Positions 12,282-24,500 of a stretch of 64,000 bases of DNA are shown here, one piece after another (the stretch's first letter is position 1; each line of letters begins with the position of its first letter). The translations under genes were made by a program, and so were the position numbers. The stretch lies in NCBI GenBank assembly GCA_009667805.1, contig CM019065.1:21541822-21605821 (forward strand), written 5' to 3'. The notes beneath the pieces were generated by a model that was not told the DNA's origin, ran no database searches, and saw only the letters and a list, made by a program, of their open reading frames with translations. The DNA is from Leptobrachium leishanense (Eukaryota; Chordata; Amphibia; Anura; Megophryidae).

Positions 12282-13458
12282 TAGGGTTATTCAAAGAGAT
12301 CTGAATTGTGGCCGAAAGGTAACCGAACAGTGAAATTCAGCATACGGTTACCTTTCCTGGCCATTCGGCTATACAAAGAGCAGGCAGTTCGCCAAATCTT
12401 GGCGAATTGCCTGCACATACGGTGCCTGTAGAATAGAGGAATAGAGAGAAGCAATGCTTTGTCTATTCAGAGAACAAAAACCAGCAGTGAAAAGTTGCCG
12501 AATTGCCCTGCCGTTCGGTGGTTTCATGCGGCAGGTTTATTCAGGTGAATCTTATAGTCTTTAATGTTAAAAATATTCCTGTTGTAATCCAATATCTAAT
12601 AAACCATTGATTATAATATTCTGCAGTAAAAAGTCTCTTTATTTATAGATTTTTTTAGGATCTTTTAGGCATTTTTTGGGATTTTTTTTCTGAAATTTTT
12701 TCCATTTTTTTTTAATCGTTTTTTCTTTTTTCTGTAACAGCCCTTTTTATTATCATTCATTGGATCTTATATGTAAATTTCAGACATTTTCGTTCTGTAG
12801 TTTCTTTGCAAACAGAGTTTCACTTTTCAAACATTAACCCCTTAAGGACGCAGGGGTGGCGCCCTTAAGGTGTTTAAATTTGCCGGCGAGGCGTACAGGT
12901 ACGCCTCGTCGACAGGTGCCATCGCGCAACACTAATTTTGGGCCCTACCCGCAGCCGGCGTGCAGTGCGCGTCATTGGCTGCAGGGGACAGCTAGATTTC
13001 AGGCCGTCCCTGTGCAGCCAATGACGTGCACCGCGAGTCAGCGCGCGCAGGCTGCAGGGAGGGGCCGAGGCGGCCCCATTGAAGACAGCGGGGCGTACCT
13101 GCACGGCCCGCGTCTTCAAAGCCCGCCCGCCGCCAGGATGTCATGGAACGTCCTGCGGCGTTAAAGGGTTAAAGCAAACTGGTTTTTTTGGTATTCGGCA
13201 GGGTTAATCCAGCTGCTTTGCGGGTTTTAGCGAGTGTTCGGCGGGTTTTGCGGTGAGTGTTCATCGGGTTTTGCGGTGAGTGTTCGGCGGGTTGGCGGTG
13301 AGTGTTCGGCGGGTTTTCCTTGCATTTCGGGGACTCTGTGGTGCTTGCTGAATACACCGCAGGGTCGCCGAAATAGGATCGCCAAATCGCGCTGACTTGA
13401 AGCGAACGAAAAGTCACCGAATGTACGGTGACTTTTAGATTCTCTTTGAATAACCCTG
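12282..13458. mobile_element. TIR element, CAGGGTTATTC family (1177 bp)
   Basis: Left end tagggttattcaaagagatc at 12282 is the inverted copy of the right end tctctttgaataaccctg ending at 13458. Both sides are flanked by TAT (12279-12281 and 13459-13461), a 3-bp target duplication as expected for PIF/Harbinger-like elements. No transposase is visible. A GC-rich piggyBac-like MITE is nested in it. Other members lie at 30248, 34515, 47450 and 47791. Confidence 0.72.
12838..13168. mobile_element. piggyBac-like MITE nested in the previous element
   Basis: TTAA occurs exactly at both borders (12834-12837 and 13169-13172). The ends inside are CCCCTTAAGGACG on the left and cgttaaaggg on the right, the CCC...GGG arrangement of piggyBac elements. 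The 331-bp interior is GC-rich, in contrast to its AT-rich host, and has no open frame of interest. The related words cattggctgc and cagccaat recur at 13940-13970, suggesting a second degraded copy at about 13850-14080. Confidence 0.7.
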
Positions 13459-16003
13459 TATATAATTATGTATTAGTTTAGAAAATATGGAAATCATAAA
13501 ATTTGTGGTTAATCTATGTCATCCCTGAAATTACAATCACCGCTTTATATAATTTACACAACATTTCTAATTTCTTAATATTATCTGACCTGTTGTTCTT
13601 TGTCTTATCCTGTCTGGTGGGGGTGGGGGGGTTTCGAACACTAGTACATATACATATACACACGGATGTTTAAAAACATGGGAATCTTTTATATACAGTA
13701 TGACTGTCTTTGCGCAGATAATACACAATAATTATTTTTTGGTAGTTGCAATAACGGTAATTTCTCTCTAATTGTTATAATATAACAATTTGCATCACAC
13801 AGCAGAAACGTTAAAACAACAAATGGAGAAAGAAAGTTCCCGAACCCTTTCCCACCGCAGGGTGTAGTATGCCGTTGACAATATACAGTTGACTTCTATG
13901 GGCCACCTTGGCTCCTCCCCGCAGCTGACACGTGCCATGCGCCATTGGCTGCTTCAGCCAATAACGCACATCACCCGTCAGCTGCGTGGGCGAGCCACAG
14001 CACCTGGCGGCAGGGTGTACTAGTACACCCCGCCGGCATTAACCCCATGCTGACGGGCGCCACCCACCTGTCGTTAAGGGGATAATTGGGACTCACAGCT
14101 GGGATGCTATATCCCTTATTCACATGCCTTTGTATAAAACACAAGTCCTTATCAGTGAGTCCAGCTCGCCTAGATGGTATTGCTATCAGTCATTTGAGAC
14201 CTATGATGGATCCCCCTTACATATTTCCCACATCACCTTTAAAGAAAAGAAATATATATAGTGCAGATGATCCTTAATAGAGAAATAAATGCTAATAGAA
14301 GGAGTAACAGCAACTGGGGTGCACTGGTCTCCAGCTTGTGGACCAGATCCAAAGCTGCTACAGCATCCGTCCCTTCTCTTCAGCCAAGCTGATCTGCAGC
14401 AGCTTTTTACAACCCTCAGCCAGAACTTGAGGGAGTGCAATGAATCTCTCCCCAAAACACCAGACACACACTTAGTGCATGGGGGAAATTAATGAATCTT
14501 TAATGAAAATAGGAGCAGTTTTTAGGACACCAGAGGGGGGGGGTGACATGACACAATCAACAGAATACATTATCTACATGAGTTGCATTCCTAGACAAGA
14601 CATTGAAGCCTAATTAGTTACACAATAGATGGGATTAACAAACAGAGAATCAGATTAAACTAAGAACAAACAGATTGTGAACATACGTCTACATTGTATC
14701 TCTAACACAAACTAACTACCCATGCCCATTTTCCTTGAGAACTGGCTTTGCCAACTTGGTCCACAATCTCTTGGGAGGAGGCCAGTATTTACACCTCTCC
14801 AATAGGCACAGAGGCCAAGTAAAGTGTTGACAAGGGTGCCAAGGTGGGTGAGGGCACAAAGGTAGAAGGAGCTACGGTTACAGAAGGTATGGGTTAATCC
14901 ATTTACATGTTTCTGTGTAGGAATGAGAAAACCAGAACTATACTTTCCTGTTTCCTGGGGCCATATTCAAAACTGTCAGTGATGGTTAAACGGCCAGTTT
15001 CTAAACAGTCAGATGAGAAAGGAGCATCGTCACTCTACCTCGTACCAAAGAAGAAACAGTGGCGTTCTTACAAAAGAAAGGTGCACTGACAGCTGGGCTG
15101 TTGTTTTGAAATGGTCATGAAATAAAGCACTACTTTGGCTTGAGTATTTTTTGGGAGTCTACCTGTCGGAAAAAGGTCAACATTCGCACCGGAAATTGGT
15201 TCACGGGTAGTCGTATACCCTTTTGTGAGAGCCGTTTGTTTCTTCTATTGCTGGGCCAAGGAATTGACGTTGATCAAGTGGTGCGAGAATGAATTGGGCA
15301 TGAATAAGAACACGACCGTCTACTGGAACAACTTCTGTTCATGCAAGAAGTCTGCGCTAACAACATAATCGGGCCAACGAAAGATAAAATTGGATGCATA
15401 GGATTAATTGTCAAAATTGAGGAGAGCTTGTTCACTAAATGTAAGAACAATGCCGGCCGATTGTTTGCACATCAGTCAGTGTTCGGAGGGATTTGTTTTT
15501 CTTCTTATGCTATTTCACTATTAAAGCAAGTAAGAGATATTCTATGGTATATATAAAACACCTTTTTTCTACAGAACTGCTGAGGGCTGAATTGACACAT
15601 GCAGGTTTCTCCTTAGTGTCCCTATTTTAGCTCCATATTACGGGTTTCAACAGTCAGCCTGCCTGCCCGCAATGCAGCGCTAAGCCTGGGGCTACTCGAG
15701 GCAGCGCTAAGCGCCGCCTCAAGCATTCCCTCCATGGAGTCCAGAGGACTCCATTGAGACTTTGACTCTCGCAAGATACTGCAGGTCAGCAGAATGATCG
15801 TGGAGGGAGACTAGGAATTTTTATCCCCAGTCTCACTTCCGGTGGCCAGAAGAGGCGAATCGTTCTGCCGATCTCACTGCAGGATGAAAGGTATGTGATT
15901 TGTGGGGGGATTTGAAGCTGATGAAAACTGATTCTGCAGAAGAGGAATCAGATAGCACCAGCTCATAGCTGTGGGTAACGTTTGAGTTAAATGCAGCGGG
16001 GCG
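13459..16003. other. Intergenic region, no gene recognised
   Basis: Holds a diverged copy of 12150-12230 (at 13516-13595), a GC-rich fragment (13850-14080) resembling the piggyBac-like MITE, and moderately AT-rich sequence after that. Open frames here are short and lack recognisable motifs. I found no RNA gene. Confidence 0.5.
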
Positions 16004-16708
16004 TAATTAGCGTTAGGACTTTGCAGGGGTCAAGTCCTGGGAAAAAAAGTGAGGGAACTCACCCAAAAATTCCACAACCCCCATTACCTGAACGAAAAAA
16101 AAGGATATATATATACACACACAAACCCCGAGAATCATGTATAACCAGGCACAGAACCCAAGAATTACATATAACCAGGCACAGACCCTCAGAATTATAT
16201 ATAACCAGGCCCCCAGAATTATGTATACCCAGGCACAGACCCCCAGAATTTTATATAGATAGACAAGGCCCCCAGATTTTTATATACACAAACAAGGCCC
16301 TCAAAATCATATATACCCAGACAAGGCCCTCAGAATTTTATATACCAAGCACAGACCTCAGATCGGGTGACCCGCGTGCTCCTCCAAGCTCCAGCATGCT
16401 CCTGCACGCGGCCGCTGTCTTCAATCTGAAGCCTGTGGCGCCATCTCACGATATAGCGCGAGATCTCAGCAGTAGGCCGCATCACAGCCTTCACAGGGCT
16501 GAGGACGGCTGCCGTACGTGGGAACATGCTGGCACAGGTGCTCGACAGAACACGCGGCCAGTCGAGGGGACAGCTAGTTGAATGCTGTTAAAGCAAATAG
16601 GCCCACAGAGGGAACCTGTGATTGCGCAACTTTCCCGCTGGGGGAAAGCTGTTCCCGCGCATTCCCACAGGACTTGAGCCCTGGACTTTGTAATCCTAAT
16701 GCTAATTA
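16004..16708. mobile_element. TIR element of about 705 bp
   Basis: The left end taattagcgttaggactttg and the following caggggtcaagtcctgggaa are repeated in inverted, slightly diverged form at the right end (ggacttgagccctggacttt followed by taatcctaatgctaatta). The arms are about 45 bp. The interior holds an AT-rich tandem repeat and a GC-rich block (16360-16580). No transposase was seen and the superfamily is unassigned. Confidence 0.6.
16108..16350. repeat. Degenerate ~31-bp tandem repeat
   Basis: Seven or eight imperfect units built around cagaattatatataacc and aggcacagaccc. Unit length varies between about 24 and 34 bp. It lies inside the TIR element at 16004-16708. Confidence 0.7.
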
Positions 16709-16711
16709 ACT

Positions 16712-16748
16712 CTTTGCGCTCCCCATGTTAAGTATAGGGAGCGCAAAG
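16712..16748. repeat. Perfect 12-bp inverted repeat (hairpin)
   Basis: Arms ctttgcgctccc (16712-16723) and gggagcgcaaag (16737-16748) with a 13-base loop, directly beside the TIR element end at 16708. Probably the end of another degraded foldback element. Confidence 0.7.
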
Positions 16749-17004
16749 TACCTTAAGCTTGCACTGAAAATCACTAATGGGTTTTTTAACCTGTTAGCGT
16801 TCAGGAAAGTAATATGGTTGACCCGCACTAGGGCCACCTAAGCTAACGTTAATGCTCACACAGCTGAGCTCTAACATTGCCGTTAAGTATGTAATAGGGC
16901 CCTGAGTGTACGAAGAGATTCTGCTCCTTGTGAGCACAGAAGTGGAATGTGCACACCGGAGTCTCACTAGGATGCTTCGGCTTGAGATCGGCCAATACTT
17001 ATCA

Positions 17005-17195
17005 GTCCATACAGAAAAAAAAAGAGACGGGAGCCCGGCACGATCCATTAGTAAAGGCACTTTTATTTTGAAAGACTGGGTATTGTTTTTTTGGAAAAGC
17101 CTGCAGTAGCAGCTGAAACATTGCCCACTTTTTCAAAGTAAAATTGCCTTTACTACTGGATCGCGCCAGGTTCCCGTCTCTTTTTTTCTGGATAC
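17005..17195. mobile_element. Foldback element of about 190 bp
   Basis: Arms of about 65 bp are inverted copies. The left starts at gtccatacagaaaaaa and runs through agagacgggag and taaaggcacttttatttt. The right ends gtctctttttttctggatac at 17195 and carries the complementary tttactactgg and aaaattgcc words. The element lies about 400 bp downstream of the gene 1 stop codon. Confidence 0.6.
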
Positions 17196-17598
17196 ACTGA
17201 GCAGTTGGTGACTCTGATTCCCCCTGAGCATCCAGGAACTGGTATTGTATTTATTGATTTGAAAGGCAGTTGGCTGTCCTTGCCAGATGTGCAGGCAGTC
17301 CATGTCCTGTATTGTAATGCTTATCAGTGCAATATGCTAATTCTGTCTACACAGCCACCAAGTAGGGGAGGTGGGGAAGGAATTTGGGAACTCGATCATC
17401 AAACTTTGCATTTGTTTATTTTTCCGTTTTAGTGGATGAGATTGGGTGATTTAAATCTGTAAATGCGTCTTATTCACCACATACAACAAAACACAATTAA
17501 AGTATCATAACTGAGCTGAATGTTTTCTTCTGATTTGATACAATGAAATAACAATCACATAAACACAAGCCCAGTATGAGATGGACTTTCTCTTTATT
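17196..17598. other. 3' flank of V2R gene 1
   Basis: Non-coding. The part next to the gene (17480-17598) aligns with 45440-45566, the 3' flank of gene 2 (shared aaaacacaattaaagtat and agcccagtatgagatgg), so the duplication extends past the stop codons. Confidence 0.6.
17593..17598 (-). promoter_or_regulatory. Candidate poly(A) signal AATAAA directly after the stop of gene 1
   Basis: On the minus strand AATAAA follows the TGA stop with no gap. If used, the 3' untranslated region would be only a few tens of bases. The same hexamer is at 45566-45571 in gene 2. Confidence 0.45.
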
Positions 17599-18503
17599 TC
17601 ATGTTCTGGCCTTTTTCATGACATATTCTCTTGAGTTCATACTGGGTCTGAACAATATAATGAAACATTTTGGGGCAAACATACAGAACACTATGGCCCA
17701 GCTGGAAGCGAGGATAGCAAAGACCTCCATGGCCACCGTGTACTTGCCCTGAGAACTAAGTGAGGCCGGGATATACGACACCCAGACACTGAGGAAGGCC
17801 AGCATGCTGAAGGTGATGTACTTTGCTTCATTGAAACTGTCAGGAAGTCTCCTGGCCATAAAGGCAACAACAAAACTGATGGTGGCCAGAAGTCCAAGGT
17901 AACCCAACATGCACCAGAAGGCAGTGGGTGAACCTTCATTACACTGAAGAATGATCAGTCTAGGTTGAGTCTCAATGTTCTGTTCAGGAAAGGGAGCCTC
18001 AAGGGACAACCATGTGACACACAAAATAAATTGCAGAAATAAGCAGATACTAATAATCATGTAGGACATCCAAGGACTTGTCCACTTCTTCAGATTGCTA
18101 TCAGGTTTAGTGGCCATAAATGCAAAAACCACCATGATAGTTTTGGCTAAGATGCAGGAAACACAGAGGGAAAATACCATGCCAAATGCCACTTGACGTA
18201 GAAGACAGATCCCATATTTGGGGAAACCAATAAACATCAGAGAGCAGAGGAAGCAAAAAGATAAGGACAGCAGGAGCAAACAGCTCAGAGAACAGTTGTT
18301 GGCTTTCACGATAGGGGTAGTTTTAAACTGCACGAAAAGCTTCAGGATGATGACTGGAACCAAAGAAGAGATGCTGCTCGTACAGGCCAACGTAGTGCCC
18401 AATGGTTCTTCGTAGGAGAGATATTCTATGGGTTTTGGAAGACAGCTGGATTTCTCTGGATTTGGCCACATGTCCCATGGACACTTTATGCAAGTGAAAG
18501 AAT
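17599..18503 (-). CDS. V2R gene 1 exon 6: seven-transmembrane domain
   Basis: 905 bp, open throughout. Opens with DSFTCIKCPWDMWPNPEKSS, carrying the last three of nine cysteines, then seven hydrophobic segments. Diagnostic family C/V2R motifs are LPDSFNEAKYITFSML before and in TM6 and PKCFIILFRP after TM7. The C-terminus ends MKKART-stop; compared with gene 2 one A is missing from the A-run near 17610, so the last residues differ in frame. This is a harmless change at the extreme tail. Confidence 0.92.
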
Positions 18504-21500
18504 CTGAAAAATAAATGATGTGGCAAAAATTCGTCAATCAGACTTGTCATGTTTTCACTTCAAATTTATGAATCTTTAATGTGACAATGTCTTAAGTTTT
18601 TCCAATGATTAGAAAAACCAAAACAAGCCTGAAAGGCAGTAGAACTGAAACCTATGTTTGCTATGTTATAAACCTGCCTGTTTGATTGGAGATCTCCCCT
18701 TGTGGACATGGGACACAATCGTAACAGCAGGCAGGTTCTCCTCTTCTGGCTGCATTCCAAAAACCAGATGGACAGCTTTGACTGCAAACTGAAATAGGGA
18801 CCTAAAGTATGAGATGAAGATTATTTTCATAATTACACAATTGACAAATACTGTAATGTTGTTGTTATGTCACTCACACATAACATAAGTGGCACCCTAG
18901 AATTACGAGCTAAACTGCACTTTTACTGTAGGTTGACCTGTAATTCAGCCCATGTTATAGACCTCTAATGTGTTATTTTGGCTTAGGGCTATCGCTGGCT
19001 TGGCCTGAAACACATAAACGCACAGCCTGGCACATATGTTTAGACAGGGCTGCCATCAGAAAACCTCGGGTCCCTTACTGAACCAGTGGTCGGGCCCTCC
19101 TTCCCTCAGCTGGCTATTTCCATAAACCTTAATTTACAGGGAGTGGGCTAAGTCTTTGGTGGATAAAATGTGTTTCTGGGTGGAGAGCGTTCGCTCTGCA
19201 ACACTACCTGGTGCAGATCCTACTAATCACTCCCTCATTGATTAACCAGAGTGCATTTACCTGCCCCAGATACTCTGGCCCACTGGGAAATTTACTGGTA
19301 TAGAGATATGTATGTTTATTTTGGCATGGAGGGTCTTTAGAACTGAGGCACTTTGTCAAGTGACACAGTGTTTGTTAAGGGCCAGGGCCCTCTTGAGCCA
19401 CTGGGTCCCGGAACATATCATGGGCTATCACCCCCTGATGACTGTCCTGTGTTTAGAAGAAGCAAGTCCAACCTATACAAGAAGATGTTTGAGCCCTTCA
19501 TCATTTATTTCCTTAAAGGGACATGTTTGTCTAGAATACTTTTTAGAAATTGAGATTTAAACACGTTTATACTAATAGACAAACTAGAATAAATCAATAA
19601 AAGTTCTAAGAATGTGTTAAAGAGAAGAAGAAAGTTCTAAGAATGTGTTAAACATGTTTATTTTCTTGCTTTAAACTCTGTCATTTTATCTTCTCTGGCC
19701 ACGCCCCTCAGCTAGGGGTGTTTCTTCAGGGTCCACTTCCTTAATAACCCCCACCTCCTACCCGACCACTAGCCCACCCATCAAAGCTTCACACGAACTA
19801 GCACAAGCTGTGCGGCTCAGGACCTCAAACTGGGGAAACTGAGGAAATTAATATCAGCATCTCTGCAACTGTGAAAGCAAAACTCACTCATCGCTGCCTC
19901 GCTCACACACTTACATCCTCACACACACCAGCTGACTCACTCACGCACTCACCTACTGACTCACTCACGCACTCACTTGCACTCCTTCATGGTTTACATA
20001 CTCACTGTCTCACTCAAACTTCCTCACAGGTCATACTCTTTCTTGTGCTGTCTCCTGTGGTTATGCTCTCTCACTGATTCTCTTGCGCTCTCTCACGGTT
20101 TGCTTTTTCTTGCACCCTCGTTGATTTACTTTGCTGTTTCTCTCTGTGCTTGCTGTCTCTTTTTCTTCCTGTGTGTGTATTGACTTCTGGTGATTGTTGT
20201 AAATTTAAACTTGTTACGGGGGTTTCGTCACTATGTCTTGTGATATTGTGAACGATGACATGATCATACATACTCTAAATTTGGTTTGAAAGTAGAATGC
20301 CGCTTTTCTGGCTGTACCTGTGTTTCTCCAGAACTCCACAGGATGGAACTTGTGTTGATGTTGAAGATGTTACCAGGAGGAGCTGCCAAGTCGTAGCTGC
20401 CCACCTTGACCAACACTGTATCCCCATTGGGACTCAACTGGCGATTCACAATGTCATAGACAGCTGGTGGGTCTCCGTTTTCATCAAAGTAGACTTCCTT
20501 ACCGCTGTTTAGTCTGAACCTCACGTTTTTAATATAGTACAAAAGCTGTAAAACAGGAAATACAAAGCGACAACAAATGCTATGACCATAGAGAAGACTT
20601 CTGGCTTATTTTTGATATTACTAAAATATTAAATGAATGACAAAATCAACCGAACTCATTGGTCCCTATTCTAAATGAGCCATCAGGCTAATGGCTTGTG
20701 TCATACTTGCAACTGCAGCTGTAATACTCATGGCTTGAGACGGTCATGTCACATTGCTTAAGATTACTGTATGCTAGACATTGTATCCTTTGCATAGCAG
20801 CCATTCATTTGCAGCTAGCTTGGGAAGAACCAGCTACTCCAACATAACTCATTCTTCTCGGGTCCAACTGTTATTCAGAAAATGAATATTGACTCTCAGA
20901 CCCTGGTGTTAAGTGATTTTGCAAAAGTAAGATCACTTAACACTTCAAAATAAATCCACTAAAATAGCCATTTTGGCGCGGATAGATCTGGCCACGTTGA
21001 CTTGAGCCACTTCCTTCTGCGGCTGAAGTCGACCCTGCTCATGCTAGATCATGCAGAGTTCTTACAGGGTCACACTTGTCTCTATGTGTCCTAAGGATTG
21101 CAGGAAATAATACCAGTGGCTGCACATGGTGCTAATGCCGTTATCAATCAGCGATTCACGAATATTCCAACTTGGGCTCTTAATACAGGGGCTCAGTCAG
21201 AATATAGCCGTTAATAGTGAGCCGCTAATAATTATGGATTAATGGATAACAGATCACGCACAATTTATTCATTAATGAGCCACTATTAACATCTCGATTG
21301 GAATTCAGCCACCGCCCATTTTAATTCCTTTTTCACTGGGGTTTCTGTTGACCATCATGAACATACGACCTATCACTTGCTATGTATTTATTAATTTCAG
21401 CCCAACTTCATTGAAACACTTCATTGTTCTTGAACCCAGGACATACTTGAAAACGAGAGAAATCTCAATGTATCCTTCCTGGTAAAATCCTTTATAAATA

Positions 21501-24500
21501 AATAAATAAAATAAATAAATAACTCTTATGATCTTCAACCACCAAAAGGTGATTTATACAAGAACTGCTTTTTACACCAAATATGGGATAGATTTCAATT
21601 TAATAAATGGAATACCATTTTCTTTAAAAAAAAATACTGTTTATTCTTTTTAATTTTTGCAAAATACATTTTTATTGTTTTATTTTTTAAAAGACCTTTT
21701 CAATTTTTATTTTTTTAAGACATTTTTTAAGAAATGTTTTTGTTTTATTTTGTAGCAGACATTTTTATTATTTTTTTTAATTACTTTTTATTATCTAGAC
21801 CAATTTTTACTATATTTAATTGATTTAAACTCCTATTAGGAGAATAAGAGCCTTCCTGTTTAGTTTTCGGTCTTTTTGCAGTTCGGCAGAAATCGGCACA
21901 ATTTGGCGGTTCTTGCCAATGTATGATAATTGCTTTGGAGACTCCAATTTCAGCAAAATATGGTGACCATCCGCTAAATAGTGAATTCACCGTATTTTCA
22001 GCAAAATGGAATCACTGAAATGCACCGAAATGCTGTGAAAAGGAAAGCACCAAAATTTAAAGCAATGTCGGTCCTTTGTGAATAGACCCTTTAGTGAGGA
22101 TAGATTCACTCTCCTTGAGTTTTGGTCCATTAAAAATCAAATTAGGCTGAATAAGAAATCATGGGAACAAATGAGAGTTGACATTTATATAACCATAGAG
22201 GCAGGCATAACATACCAAAAAGACACTTTCCAGTATGCTTTGTGCCGGTTCTTCTGTCATACTTAATGAGTATTAATGGTATTTAGATAGTACTAATAGG
22301 AAGACCATTACGATTTAGGGATATACATTTTGGCTCATGTGATGAACGTAAAGCTTACCTGCCATGGCTTGAAATCCTTAATGTCTGGACATAATCGTTT
22401 AGAAAATTGACCTCCTTTTTTACAGTTAGTCATATCTCGCAAAGCGTTGGCCATGACAAGGACTGCAGAGTACAGGCTATATGTCCCTCTTAATTGGGAG
22501 ACGTCATTGTAGGAGTTTTGGAGACTCTCTATTTTTTCTGATCCAGTACACACTTTAACGTTTGTGTCCATAGATCCTGTTTCATTGTTGTCACTTATGA
22601 ACCTGCAATTGAATGCTGACTCCCAAAAAATCTTTGTCCAGGCTCTTCCCACAGACATGGAAAGATTGATTGTGTTGAGGAATCGTTTAAGCCCAGGTAT
22701 TGTCCCACTTTGGAGATTTAATCCTATTGTTCCAGACAGAAGAGTCGAAAACTTGCTCAAAGAGGATATGGTTGATGTAGACCAACCTGCATTTGCAACA
22801 AGTGTCTTTCCTGTGACATTCTGTTTTGTCATCTCATTTAATATGGGTACTAGATCTAAGCTGCTGCCATAAGCAACCACAACCTTAGCTGTTGATGTCT
22901 TTATGATCTTTACTATATGAGGAGCATTGCGGTCTGGGTAACTTGTTAAAATGTTCTCACTGAACGCCACACATGCTCCGGCTTTGACTATCTCTTGTCG
23001 AATAATTTGTATTCCCAGTTGTCCATAGTCATTGTCTGAAGCTACTAACCCAACCCAAGTCCAATGAAAATGTACCACTAGATGTGCGAGTCCTTTAGAC
23101 TGAAACACATCACTTGGAACAGTCCTAAGGAAGGAGGGAAACCTGATGTGGTCACTGAGGATGGCGCTGGATGAAAAATGGCTGATCTGTTGATAAAGCA
23201 AGGTATAAATCAAGACATGCTTTCATATTACAGTGATTCAACCCAATTCAGTTTACCTGTCTGATAAAAATCTAATTTTAAGTCAAGAGATAAACATGTT
23301 GGTCCCTATACCAAACTTGTTGTTGGTTGTCAGAAGCTCAAGGAAAAGTCGTGCGCCAGCCAGTAACCATTAGCGTCTCACCTTTAATGTCCGTATTGAA
23401 ACCAAGACAAAAGTCAAGACGCTGAAGGTAGTTGGAGACATTAACATTTGTTAGCAAGATGTTACAAAGTGTGTGGAGCAGTGAAATCCCTGGCTGGAGC
23501 ACAATTGTTCCTTTAGTGGTTCCTAAAGAAAGTGGGAAACCTGATGTGGTCACTGGATGATGTAGCCACTGGATGAAAAATGGCTGATCTGTTGAAAAAG
23601 TAAAGCAATGTACAGAACAAAATGAGATTTCATAGGACGGTGATGCAACCCTTTGAACCTCTTCCAGTTCATCTGTTGGATAAAACCCTCCATTGTAGTA
23701 GTTAGTTAGCTAGTTAGTAATTAGTTACTACACACGTGCTGCCATCACCTAGTGTCAAGTCAAATGCAATTTGGCTTTAATGGTGATATTTTAAGTGGTA
23801 ATATTAATGCTACTGGTAGACAATACAAATACCCATAAACATTTGTTACCTATAAGTAGGCAAATGTATTTTTCATGTGTATAAACACAACTGAAAGCAG
23901 GAGGTTGGGTGTAACTTATTAAAACCCTGAATTCGCTCTGTGTTGCATTGCAGCATAATACCTACTGTATTTTGCCTTTCTACAGGTTCACTAAAAAGCA
24001 CCTGTCGGAGTGCCCGGGCACTGCCTCCTGATTAATGATCAGAAATTGGTGAAGACATGGAAATAACATCTATCATGTAGTAGCTGTAGGCGAGAAGAGG
24101 GATAAATCAGCATCAATAATGTGATACCGTAATCTGAAGAGATGGGTTTAGAAATCTATAAGATTAGGTGAGAGTCTGACATGGACATAGAACCGGTAGT
24201 GGCCTCGACAAGCCGTGTAAAGGCGAGTTGGCTGGATGGGTAGAACCAGATGACTGGCAGAGGATGATTGCAGATGAGAGTGATCTACAAAGGGCGTACT
24301 TGTGAAGTATGGAAGAAATGTAAGAAGGGATTCAGTTATTGAGGGCTTTGAAAGTGAGCGTCAGTATTTTAATTTGTATCATAAAAAGTACAAGAAGCCA
24401 ATAGAGGGATTGTCAGAAGGGGAAAGTGTGTGAGTAGTGACAGGTGAGAAATATAAGCCTGCACAGATTACAAGGGGGTAATGTGGGCGTTGGTGTTGGC

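Noticed and set aside
16020..16045. tRNA B-box-like word (ggggtcaagtcctg) that could indicate a SINE
   Set aside because: The same word recurs inverted at the other end of the element, so it is part of a terminal inverted repeat; no A-box or tRNA fold was seen.
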